In this document: positions 43,770 to 51,621 of the stretch, piece after piece | Layout of the letters: each line of letters begins with the position of its first letter | Position numbering within the stretch: position 1 is the first letter of the stretch | Assembly: GCA_031367505.1 (NCBI GenBank) | Contig: JANLPY010000673.1 | Span: 5,392-69,391, forward strand | Length of the DNA stretch: 64,000 nt | Direction of reading: 5' to 3' | From: JAKFWF01 sp031367505 | Lineage (GTDB): Bacteria > Pseudomonadota > Alphaproteobacteria > Rhizobiales > Hyphomicrobiaceae | Program-made: the position numbers and the translations under genes | Notes under the pieces: model-generated | The model's database searches: none | Seen by the model: only the letters and a program-made list of their open reading frames with translations | Told to the model about the DNA's origin: nothing

Positions 43770-44045
43770 ATGGCGTTGGAAATCAAGAAACTCGAAATGG
43801 CCTGGCTCAAGGCTGAAACAATTGCCGATCGTACGAAATCTGAGGCCATGCGGGCGGCCGAACGTCTTGATGATACGAAGCAGAAGGTGGCGTTGGGCGG
43901 CGGCAAGGAAATTTTCGTGCTGTTGACCAAAGTCGAAACGACCGTTGAAACATTGCGCGCGCGTCATGCCGCGGCAGAACGACAAGCGAGTGACCTGTTC
44001 GACAGGCTCTTACTCGCGAAGTCACAAGGTGAGGTTCATGCTTGA
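43770..44045 (+). CDS. Small helical protein between sufB and sufC, function unknown
   Basis: A 91-residue soluble protein, nearly all helix: MALEIKKLEMAWLKAETIAD, a central GGGKEIF break, then a second helix VETTVETLRARHAAAERQAS. Heptad-like spacing of Leu, Val and Ala suggests a coiled-coil hairpin. A strong GCGGAGG ribosome site lies eight bases before the ATG, and the last eight bases overlap the sufC start, so it is very probably translated and coupled to SufC. No family or Suf homologue is recognised. It is preceded by a 292-base gap after sufB in which no gene is seen, an unusual pause in this operon that may hold an internal promoter. Confidence 0.72.
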   Translation: MALEIKKLEMAWLKAETIADRTKSEAMRAAERLDDTKQKVALGGGKEIFVLLTKVETTVETLRARHAAAERQASDLFDRLLLAKSQGEVHA

Positions 44046-44793
44046 GATTCGGAATTTGCACGTCAAAATCGCGGCCGAGGATAAACCAATCCTTCTTGGC
44101 CTCGATTTGGTCGTGCCAAAGGGTGAAGTGCACGCGATCATGGGGCCGAACGGCTCCGGCAAGTCGACGCTTGCCTACGTGCTTGCTGGCCGTCGCGACT
44201 ACGAAGTGACGCAAGGCGACATCCTTTGGAATGGCGAGAGTATCCTGGAGATGGCGCCGGACGAGCGCGCAGCAGCCGGCGTATTTCTCGCTTTTCAATA
44301 CCCAATGGAAATCCCAGGTGTTGCCGGTCTGACGTTTTTGCGAACGGCTGTGAACGCCGTCGCAAAGCGTCGCGGCAACAAGGAACTGACCACGCCCGAG
44401 TTCTTGAAACTGGTGAAAGCCAAGGGCGCGGAACTCAACATCGACATCGAGATGTTGAAGCGGCCGGTCAACGTCGGGTTTTCCGGTGGCGAGAAGAAGC
44501 GTTCGGAAATCCTGCAGATGGCGCTACTCCAGCCATCGCTGTGCGTGCTCGACGAAACCGACAGCGGCCTCGATATCGACGCCTTGAAGGTTGTCGCTGA
44601 CGGTGTGAATGCGTTGCGTTCAAAGGACCGGGCGATGGTCGTCATCACGCACTATCAGCGCCTGCTCAACCATATCGTGCCCGACAAAGTGCACGTGCTG
44701 GCGCATGGCCGTATCCAGAAATCCGGCGGCAAGGAACTGGCCCTCGAACTCGAGAAATCGGGCTACGCCGATTTCAAAAGCATCGCGGCGTGA
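44038..44793 (+). CDS. sufC: Fe-S assembly ATPase SufC
   Basis: A 251-residue ABC-type ATPase of the SufBCD complex; its ATP hydrolysis drives scaffold rearrangement rather than transport. Walker A is GPNGSGKST, the Q-loop region FLAFQYPMEIPGV is SufC-specific, the signature is FSGGEKKRSEILQM, Walker B is LCVLDETDSGLDIDAL and the H-loop is VITHYQRLL. The ATG at 44038 overlaps the preceding small gene. Length fits the family. Confidence 0.97.
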   Translation: MLEIRNLHVKIAAEDKPILLGLDLVVPKGEVHAIMGPNGSGKSTLAYVLAGRRDYEVTQGDILWNGESILEMAPDERAAAGVFLAFQYPMEIPGVAGLTFLRTAVNAVAKRRGNKELTTPEFLKLVKAKGAELNIDIEMLKRPVNVGFSGGEKKRSEILQMALLQPSLCVLDETDSGLDIDALKVVADGVNALRSKDRAMVVITHYQRLLNHIVPDKVHVLAHGRIQKSGGKELALELEKSGYADFKSIAA

Positions 44794-44877
44794 TCCAGTA
44801 GACTGGTGGCGGCCCTATACCCAATTTGGAACGATAGGCCTGACCGTGCGATCGCGGCCGGCCCTTGAGGCTTGAAT

Positions 44878-46191
44878 ATGACAACGACGGTAATGAAGAC
44901 CAAGGCCGAGCGGGCCATTCCGGAGCAATTCGAGGCAGCTTTGGCCGGATTGCCGGGGAGCTCGAAGGCGAAGGATGCGCGCCGGGCAGCGATGGCTCGG
45001 TTCGTCGATCTAGGGCTTCCTCATCGCCGGATCGAAGAGTGGAAATACACGGATCTTCGCAGCGGTCTAAAAGAGGCGTTCGCACCGGCTATCACCTCTG
45101 GCCAGGTTGTTACCGAGGCCACATTAAACGCCGCGCTGGGTGCGTTCGCGGCAATCGCCTCCGAGCGACTGGTGTTCGTCGATGGCAAGTTCGAACCAGC
45201 GCTTTCAACCATCTTGAGTGGTCAGTCCGCGCTGATATCGGCAGTGAGCGCCCATGCTGGCGTCGACCGTTCGGCCGGCTTCGATGCCAAATCGAGCAAC
45301 GCTGTCTCGGCGTTGAACGTAGCGTTTGCCTCCGATGGAGCGGTGGTCAACGTACCAGCGTCGGTCGCGCTTGCGCGCCCGTTGATGCTGGTGTTCCTCA
45401 GCTCGGCCGCGGTTCCATCGACAGTTACGACACGGAACTTCATAGATATCGGCAACCAAGCGTCGGCGACGATCGTCGAAGTTCACGCGCAGATCGGCGG
45501 ATCATCTGTTCACACGAATTGCGGCGTTGAATTGCGTGTTGGCGACGGGGCGGTCGTTGATCACGTCAAAATAGTCCTTGGGTCCGATGCGGGCGTCCAC
45601 TTGTCAAACTGGGACGTGAAGGTCGGCGCCAGCGCCCTCTATCGCGCAGCCCAACTTACCCCGAGCGCCGGCCTCGCCCGCAACGAAGTGCATATCAGCC
45701 TTGATGGCCGCGACAGCACGTTCGACTTCGCCGGCATCGCACTTGGCCGCAACACTGATCACATCGACACCACGATGGAGATCCGCCACATCGCACCGGG
45801 CTGCCAGAGCCGTGAACTGTTCAAGACCGTGATCGACGATCGCGCCCGCGCCGTGTTTCAGGGCAAGGTCTACGTCGCTCAGGCAGCGCAAAAGACCGAT
45901 GGCAAGCAGATGGCGCAAGCCCTGATGCTCTCGCCGGATGCCGAGTTCGACAGCAAGCCCGAGCTTGAAATCTACGCCGACGATGTCGCCTGCGGCCATG
46001 GCTCGACCTGTGCCGAGATCGACCCCAACTTGATCTTCTATTGCCAGTCGCGCGGTATTCCTGAGGCGCAAGCACGCGCACTGCTGATCGAAAGCTTCGT
46101 TGGCGACGCGATCGAAAAAATCGACGATCCAGCGATCCGGCGGGCGATGAGTGAAGTTGCGTTTGTCTGGCTCGCCGGCAAGTCCAGCTGA
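44878..46191 (+). CDS. sufD: Fe-S cluster assembly protein SufD
   Basis: A 437-residue partner of SufB in the scaffold, needed for iron supply. The N-terminal helical part includes GLPHRRIEEWKYTDLRSGLK, a conserved SufD entry. The beta-helix follows, ending with CGHGSTCAEIDPNLIFYCQS and IPEAQARALLIESFVGDAIE. The conserved His (ACGHGST) is present. The ATG at 44878 is preferred over an in-frame TTG two codons earlier. It starts 84 bases after sufC. Confidence 0.95.
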   Translation: MTTTVMKTKAERAIPEQFEAALAGLPGSSKAKDARRAAMARFVDLGLPHRRIEEWKYTDLRSGLKEAFAPAITSGQVVTEATLNAALGAFAAIASERLVFVDGKFEPALSTILSGQSALISAVSAHAGVDRSAGFDAKSSNAVSALNVAFASDGAVVNVPASVALARPLMLVFLSSAAVPSTVTTRNFIDIGNQASATIVEVHAQIGGSSVHTNCGVELRVGDGAVVDHVKIVLGSDAGVHLSNWDVKVGASALYRAAQLTPSAGLARNEVHISLDGRDSTFDFAGIALGRNTDHIDTTMEIRHIAPGCQSRELFKTVIDDRARAVFQGKVYVAQAAQKTDGKQMAQALMLSPDAEFDSKPELEIYADDVACGHGSTCAEIDPNLIFYCQSRGIPEAQARALLIESFVGDAIEKIDDPAIRRAMSEVAFVWLAGKSS

Positions 46192-46226
46192 GCCCACCGG
46201 CCGTATCGCCTACGAAGGATTGACCA

Positions 46227-47492
46227 ATGGCTGTGACATCACCACAGATGCAGCGCACCGCTCCCGGCTCCCGGCCGCTTGATGTGGAGGCGATCCGCGC
46301 CGACTTCCCTATTCTGTTTCGCGAGATCCACGGCCGGCCGCTGGTTTATCTCGATAATGCGTCATCCGCGCAAAAGCCGAAAGCCGTGATCGAGGCGATG
46401 GATCACAGCTATCGCTATGAATACGCCAACGTGCATCGCGGCATCCATTATCTGTCGAACGCCACCACGCAAAAATACGAGGACGCGCGCGAGACGACGC
46501 GGCGGTTCCTGAACGCGCGCGCGCCGGAGGAAATCGTATTCGCCAAGAACGCGACGGAGGCGGTGAACCTCGTCGCCCAGAGCTGGGGCATGGCGAATAT
46601 CAAAGAGGGCGACGAGATCGTCCTTTCGATCCTGGAGCATCATTCCAACATCGTGCCGTGGAACTTCCTCCGCGAGCGGCGCGGCGCCGTGATCAAATGG
46701 GCGCCGATCTCCGACACCGGCGAATTCCTGCTCGAAGAGTTCGAGCAATTGCTGTCGCCGCGCACCAAGATGATCGCGCTTGCCCACATGTCGAACGTCA
46801 CCGGTACGCTGGTGCCGGTTGAGGAAGTGTGCCGCATCGCCAAGGCACGCGGCATTCCTGTGTTCCTCGACGGCAGCCAGGCAGCCGTGCATTTGCCGGT
46901 CGACGTGCAGGCGATCGACTGCGATTTTTACTGCTTCACGGGCCACAAAGTATACGGGCCGACCGGCATCGGTGTGCTGTACGGCCGCCGCGCGTTGCTC
47001 GATGCAATGCCGCCATTTCTTGGTGGCGGCTCGATGATCGAGAGCGTCAACGTCGATGGCATTACATATGCGCCATCGCCGAACCGGTTCGAAGCGGGTA
47101 CGCCGCCCATCGTCGAGGCGATCGGGCTATCGGCCGCGCTCAATTACATGATGCAGATTGGCCGCTCGGAGATCGCGGCACACGAGCATTCCCTGATCGA
47201 GTACGCCCACCAGCGGCTGCGTGAATTCAACTGGCTCAAGGTGCATGGCACGACGCCAGACAAAGGCGCGATCCTGTCTTTCAATATCGATGGCCTGCAC
47301 CCACATGACGTATCGACGATCATCGATCGGTCGGGTGTGGCGATCCGGGCTGGCCACCATTGCGCGCAGCCATTGATGGAACGGTTCGGGGTGCCGGCCA
47401 TGTGCCGCGCCTCGTTCGGGGTCTACAACACCAAGGCCGAAGTAGATGTGTTCGCCGACGCGCTGATCAAGGCGCATGAGTTTTTTGCTTGA
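46227..47492 (+). CDS. sufS: Cysteine desulfurase SufS
   Basis: A 421-residue class II cysteine desulfurase. LVYLDNASSAQKPKAVIEAM, then K241 in CFTGHKVYGPTGIG as the cofactor lysine, and C379 in IRAGHHCAQPLMERFG as the sulfur carrier. The end MCRASFGVYNTKAEVD is also typical. It has a class II short active-site loop and would need a sulfur acceptor such as SufE, not seen in this window. It starts 35 bases after sufD. Confidence 0.96.
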   Translation: MAVTSPQMQRTAPGSRPLDVEAIRADFPILFREIHGRPLVYLDNASSAQKPKAVIEAMDHSYRYEYANVHRGIHYLSNATTQKYEDARETTRRFLNARAPEEIVFAKNATEAVNLVAQSWGMANIKEGDEIVLSILEHHSNIVPWNFLRERRGAVIKWAPISDTGEFLLEEFEQLLSPRTKMIALAHMSNVTGTLVPVEEVCRIAKARGIPVFLDGSQAAVHLPVDVQAIDCDFYCFTGHKVYGPTGIGVLYGRRALLDAMPPFLGGGSMIESVNVDGITYAPSPNRFEAGTPPIVEAIGLSAALNYMMQIGRSEIAAHEHSLIEYAHQRLREFNWLKVHGTTPDKGAILSFNIDGLHPHDVSTIIDRSGVAIRAGHHCAQPLMERFGVPAMCRASFGVYNTKAEVDVFADALIKAHEFFA

Positions 47493-47519
47493 CGCTCGAA
47501 TTGGTGTAAAAGTTTGGCC

Positions 47520-47978
47520 ATGGACAACACATTGGACAACAAGCGCGACAGGCTCGATCTGAGTGCGCCTCCGCATGCCGGTGTCACACCGGAGATCCCG
47601 GTTGCGCCGGCGCCACCTTCTGTCGAGGCTGGCGGCACCCCCGTTTCAGGCTCGAAGCTGTCCGCCGAAGAGCTCGAACAGCTGACCGCTGACATCGTGG
47701 GAGCTCTGAAGACGGTCTACGATCCGGAAATACCGTGCGACATTTATGAGTTGGGGCTTATCTACAAAATCGATATCGAGGATGACCGGAATGTTCTCGT
47801 CGATATGACGCTGACGGCTCCAGGTTGCCCTGTGGCAGGAGAAATGCCGATCTGGGTAGAGAACGCGGTGAATTCCGTGCCAGGCGTGTCCGGCTCCAAG
47901 GCAACGATTGTGTTTGATCCCCCGTGGGACAAAAGCCGCATGAGCGACGAAGCCCGGCTCGCGCTCAATATGTTTTGA
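47520..47978 (+). CDS. sufT: SUF system Fe-S assembly protein (MIP18/DUF59 family)
   Basis: A 152-residue protein whose last 100 residues are the MIP18 domain: LKTVYDPEIPCDIYELGLIY, then MTLTAPGCPVAGEMPIWV with the conserved cysteine and FDPPWDKSRMSDEARLAL at the end. The N-terminal 50 residues are Pro-rich and likely flexible. SufT proteins help mature [4Fe-4S] enzymes. The ATG at 47520 lies 27 bases after sufS; a TTG two codons earlier is possible. Confidence 0.92.
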   Translation: MDNTLDNKRDRLDLSAPPHAGVTPEIPVAPAPPSVEAGGTPVSGSKLSAEELEQLTADIVGALKTVYDPEIPCDIYELGLIYKIDIEDDRNVLVDMTLTAPGCPVAGEMPIWVENAVNSVPGVSGSKATIVFDPPWDKSRMSDEARLALNMF

Positions 47979-48240
47979 GCCGCGAAGTAAAGCCAATGGC
48001 GATTACGAAAAAACGCTCTGATCGCCTTGCTGTCGGCCTGCCACGATTTTATCACCAGAAAACAGATAGTTGGTACGCTAGCGAACTGTGATTAGTCTGT
48101 CCGCGCCAAGTAGTTAATTGTAATCGGCCCTATCTATCACGGCGCAATGGGTATCTTGTATTCTGGTACGGCTGCTTTGCAATGGGCGCAGCCGGCTGGG
48201 AGCAAAGTATTGCTCTTGCCCTGAATGAAGGGCGGCCGAA

Positions 48241-48981
48241 TTGGCAAAAGTCAAACCTAAGAGCAATCGAGTTTTAGCTAATCTTTCGTCTTCGGATACC
48301 GACCTCCTCGCAACATACCTGGAGCCTGTCGCGTTAGAGCTTCGCCAAAAACTCGAAATCCCCAACAAGCCAATTTCGCACATTTACTTCGTCGAGCACG
48401 GTATCGTGTCGGTCGTCGCAACGGGCCCTCGCCGCCAGAGTATCGAGGTCGGTGTTATCGGCTTGGAGGGCTACACCGGGTGGCCGGTCGTAATGGGGGG
48501 TGATAGGTCGCCGCTCGATACATTCGTACAGGTCGCAGGCCACGGCCACCGTATTGCTTCGGATGACTTGCGCCGAGTGATGACGCTAAGTCCAACCCTG
48601 GTCAAAGTGCTGCACGCCCACGTTCAGGTTTTTATTACGCAGATTTCTCAAATGGCATTGGCCAACGGCTTGGCCAAGATCGAAGAGAGATTGGCTCGCT
48701 GGCTGCTGATGGCGCAGGATCGCATGCGCTCGAACGAGCTTTCGGTGACGCACGAATTCCTGTCCATGATGCTGGCAGTCCGCAGATCTGGTGTGACGGT
48801 TGCGCTGTCACTGTTGCAAAGTCGCGGCTTGCTCAACATCAAGCGCGGCCTGATCGTGATTATCGATCGGGAAGGATTGGAGACGGTGGCCGCCAAATAC
48901 TACGGCGTGGCCGAGATCGAAACCGATCGGCTTCTGGGGCGCACCGAGGTTCTCGCGGTCGATTGGGTCGCGAAAGTCTAA
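48241..48981 (+). CDS. Crp/Fnr-family transcriptional regulator
   Basis: A 246-residue regulator with a cyclic-nucleotide-type sensor barrel (ISHIYFVEHGIVSVVATGPR, EVGVIGLEGYTGWPVVMG) and a C-terminal helix-turn-helix of the Crp type (VTHEFLSMMLAVRRSGVTVA). The start is TTG with GAAGG upstream. There are no FNR-type N-terminal cysteines, so it is not an oxygen sensor of that kind. The EVGVIGLEGYTG signature recurs in an alphaproteobacterial subfamily of unknown signal. It lies between sufT and sufA, 262 bases after the former, with the same orientation, and so divides sufA from the rest of the suf operon. Confidence 0.88.
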   Translation: MAKVKPKSNRVLANLSSSDTDLLATYLEPVALELRQKLEIPNKPISHIYFVEHGIVSVVATGPRRQSIEVGVIGLEGYTGWPVVMGGDRSPLDTFVQVAGHGHRIASDDLRRVMTLSPTLVKVLHAHVQVFITQISQMALANGLAKIEERLARWLLMAQDRMRSNELSVTHEFLSMMLAVRRSGVTVALSLLQSRGLLNIKRGLIVIIDREGLETVAAKYYGVAEIETDRLLGRTEVLAVDWVAKV

Positions 48982-49497
48982 GTACGGAACCGAACGATGT
49001 TCGCAATGGTCATATGAGACCAAAGTTGGGTAATAATTTACCCACCGTTGTGGTGCCTGCAATGCAAGGTGCGGCTCGAAATCTTGCGGCGATACTCCGA
49101 TTGGGAACATGGAAATGGATCCTAAAGTGCCATCGACTTCCGGAAAACGGCGACCACGCGCGTCCCGTCGCGACCGCACATCCAACCCGTTGGGGGGGCC
49201 TCAGCGAGCCGCTTTGATGCCGGCTGGGGCAGCAGCTCTTGCGGCCGATGTGCGGCAAGCACACGCGATCGCGGTCGCAGATGGCTTGGATTGGGACCCA
49301 AACGCAGAGTATCCGGCATCGGTTTGGGTTAAGCTGAAGCGTTAGTCGAATGCTCGCCAGTTCTCTGGTTGTGTTGCGTCTTTCCAAACGCAATTCCATC
49401 GCCGCCGGAATCATCCGTTTGGGACGCAACACTGGGATGCTCGCAATTTCGCCGAACTGCGCTATATTGTAACCATCGGACGCATCGGACTCGATGG
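48982..49497. other. Gap between Crp/Fnr gene and sufA, with one doubtful frame
   Basis: A 516-base stretch. It holds a 78-residue forward frame (49109-49345, MEMDPKVPSTSGKRRPRASR and a tail DWDPNAEYPASVWVKLKR). The N-terminus is basic and the last 40 residues have a plausible folded pattern, but no ribosome site is clear and I recognise no family. The last 30 bases before sufA contain TATATT, a possible -10 element for a sufA promoter. Nothing else is seen. Confidence 0.35.
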
Positions 49498-49902
49498 ATG
49501 ACGACTATGGCCACCACGGCAGCACTTACAACACGGCCACGCCCCAAGGTTATGACGCTCACCGACGCCGCAGCGGCTCGTGTGCAGGCGATCATGAACT
49601 CGAAACCGGGCGTCGTAGGCTTGCGGATTGGCGTCAAGAAGGGTGGTTGCGCCGGCATGGAATACACCATGACGTGGGCAGAAACACAGGACCGTTTCGA
49701 CGAGGTCGTCGAGGACAAGGGTGCCAAGGTTTTGATCGACCCCAAGGCGCTGCTGTATTTGCTCGGCACCGAAATGGACTACAAAACCGAGAAGTTGAAA
49801 TCCGAATTCGTGTTCAATAACCCGAATCAAAAGAGTGCCTGCGGTTGCGGTGAAAGCGTCAATTTGACGCCCGCGTCAAAGGACAAGCTCGAGCCTGTGT
49901 GA
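49498..49902 (+). CDS. sufA: A-type Fe-S carrier protein
   Basis: A 134-residue carrier of the SufA/IscA/ErpA type, passing clusters to apo-proteins. It contains VMTLTDAAAARVQAIMNSKP, the first ligand cysteine in KKGGCAGMEYTMTW, and the ending pair in SACGCGESVNL. The N-terminal 20 residues are variable. ATG codons at 49498 and 49507 are both possible. Its stop shares one base with the next ATG. It is separated from sufT by the Crp/Fnr gene and probably has its own promoter. Confidence 0.94.
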   Translation: MTTMATTAALTTRPRPKVMTLTDAAAARVQAIMNSKPGVVGLRIGVKKGGCAGMEYTMTWAETQDRFDEVVEDKGAKVLIDPKALLYLLGTEMDYKTEKLKSEFVFNNPNQKSACGCGESVNLTPASKDKLEPV

Positions 49903-50276
49903 TGGCGCTCGGTTCTAGCGGCACAGCCGAATTCATCAAAGACGCATTGCACCCGCTCGGGCACATCACCGTTCGCCGCATGTTCGGTGGGGCTGGTGTC
50001 TATTGCGAGGGCGTAATTTTCGCCCTGGTGATCGAGGACGTGGTCTATCTGAAAGCCGATGCCAGGAGTATCCCTGCATTCGAAGCCGAGGGCATGGGGC
50101 CGTTCACCTACGACACTAAGCTCGGCCAGCGCAGCATTACGTCCTACTGGCAACTGCCCGATCGATTGTTCGACGAGACCGACGAACTTGTGGAGTGGGC
50201 GAAGCGTGCTGTCGCTGTTTCCATCGCTGCAAAAGTGGCAAAGCCGAAAAGGTCGGCGCGCAAGAAGTCTGCCTAG
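49902..50276 (+). CDS. TfoX/Sxy N-terminal domain protein
   Basis: A 124-residue protein with the TfoX N-terminal domain: PLGHITVRRMFGGAGVYCEG, FALVIEDVVYLKADARS and YWQLPDRLFDETDELVEWAK. In gamma-proteobacteria TfoX regulates competence, but short single-domain versions like this one are common and uncharacterised in alphaproteobacteria. The C-terminus is a basic tail (KVAKPKRSARKKSA). The ATG overlaps the sufA stop, indicating coupled translation. It ends with a four-base overlap against convergent serA. Confidence 0.88.
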   Translation: MALGSSGTAEFIKDALHPLGHITVRRMFGGAGVYCEGVIFALVIEDVVYLKADARSIPAFEAEGMGPFTYDTKLGQRSITSYWQLPDRLFDETDELVEWAKRAVAVSIAAKVAKPKRSARKKSA

Positions 50277-51514
50277 GCCCGCCTGTGCAGGATCCGCGCG
50301 CGTATCGTGCCTGACAGCCCACGAATGCGTTCCAGGATTTCGCTCGCGTCGTCGACCTTGCCCTTGCCCTCGGCGTCGAGCACGACGTAGCCTAGATCGC
50401 CATCAGTCTGGTAGCTCTGCGCGGCGATGTTGACTTTGTGCTGAGCGAAAATCTCGTTCAGCTTGCCCAGTTCACCCGGTAGATTGCGCTGCACTTGGAT
50501 GAAGCGCGTACCAGCCGGACGCGGCGACAACTGCACTTGCGGGAAGTTCACGGCGCCGGTGGTCGAGCCAACATCGGAATATTCGACGAACTTGCGGGCG
50601 ACTTCTGCTCCGATGCGTTCTTGTGCTTCTTCGGTAGAGCCACCGACGTGCGGGGTGAGGATCACATTGTCGAGGCCCTGCAGCGGGGAGACGAACGCGT
50701 CCTTGTTGGATTGCGGTTCGGCCGGGAATACATCGATCGCCGCACCACCGATATGGCCCGACTTCAAACCGGCAGCCAACGCGTCGAGATCGACCACGGT
50801 GCCGCGCGAATTGTTGATCAGGTAGCAACCTTGCTTCATCGACGCGAGCTGGACGGCGCCGATCATGCCTTGCGTCGCTGCGGTCTCAGGGACATGCAGG
50901 CTGATCACATCTGAGCGCTCCAATAATTCGGCGAGGGTGTTCGTCGGTTCGACATTGCCGTGCCGCAGCTTGTCGGCGTTGACACGCATACCCATGCTTT
51001 CGGCGATAGTCGAAAGCTGGCTGCCGATGTTGCCATAACCGACGATGCCAAGCGTTTTGCCTCGGATCTCGCGGGACCCGATCGCGGATTTATCCCAACC
51101 GCCACGGTGCGCCGAGTTGGATTTTGGGAAAATTCGCCGGAACAGCATGATGATTTCGGCCATCGTCAGCTCGGCAACGCTGCGGGTATTTGAGAACGGC
51201 GCGTTGAACACGGGAATGCCCATGACGCGGGCGGCGTCGAGGTCGACCTGGTTTGTGCCGACCGAGAAGCAGCCGATCGCGATTAACGAGCGCACGCCGT
51301 CAATCGCCTCGACGGTTAGCTGCGTGCGCGAGCGAATGCCGAGCATGCTGACGCCGCTCAGTGCCGCGCGAAGTGCCGTGCCGTCGAGCGCTGTCGCCCG
51401 GCGGTCGACGTTGGTGTAGCCGGCGCTCGTCAGTGCCGCGACCGCACTGTCGGATATGCCCTCCAGCAGGAGAATTTTGATATTGTCTTTGGCGCGCGAA
51501 AGAGACTTGGGCAT
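50273..51514 (-). CDS. serA: D-3-phosphoglycerate dehydrogenase
   Basis: A 413-residue NAD-dependent enzyme, the first step of serine synthesis. The nucleotide loop is GIVGYGNIGSQLSTIAES, the catalytic arginine lies in NNSRGTVVDLDALA and the His in ILTPHVGGSTEEAQ. The C-terminal ACT domain (NLPGELGKLNEIFAQHKVNI) gives allosteric serine control, as in the E. coli-type enzyme; the intervening domain of the longer type is absent. The ATG at 51514 starts MPKSLSRAKD. A terminator separates it from the helicase gene upstream on the same strand. Confidence 0.96.
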   Translation of the reverse strand: MPKSLSRAKDNIKILLLEGISDSAVAALTSAGYTNVDRRATALDGTALRAALSGVSMLGIRSRTQLTVEAIDGVRSLIAIGCFSVGTNQVDLDAARVMGIPVFNAPFSNTRSVAELTMAEIIMLFRRIFPKSNSAHRGGWDKSAIGSREIRGKTLGIVGYGNIGSQLSTIAESMGMRVNADKLRHGNVEPTNTLAELLERSDVISLHVPETAATQGMIGAVQLASMKQGCYLINNSRGTVVDLDALAAGLKSGHIGGAAIDVFPAEPQSNKDAFVSPLQGLDNVILTPHVGGSTEEAQERIGAEVARKFVEYSDVGSTTGAVNFPQVQLSPRPAGTRFIQVQRNLPGELGKLNEIFAQHKVNIAAQSYQTDGDLGYVVLDAEGKGKVDDASEILERIRGLSGTIRARILHRRA

Positions 51515-51551
51515 GGGGCGACCTTCGTTTTCACAAGCTGCTCCCATCGCA

Positions 51552-51605
51552 CAAAAAAAGCCCGGGTGCAGCGACAGAGTTTGTCACGGCGCCCGAGCCT
51601 TTTTG
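51552..51605 (-). terminator. Terminator between helicase gene and serA, possibly bidirectional
   Basis: AAAAAAAGCCCGGGTGC at the left and GCGCCCGAGCCTTTTT at the right form a long stem with a 19-base loop. Read on the reverse strand it gives a GC stem and a T run, placed about 18 bases after the helicase stop. The flanking A and T tracts would let it work in both directions. Confidence 0.8.
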
Positions 51606-51621
51606 CGATTGACCAGCCAGA

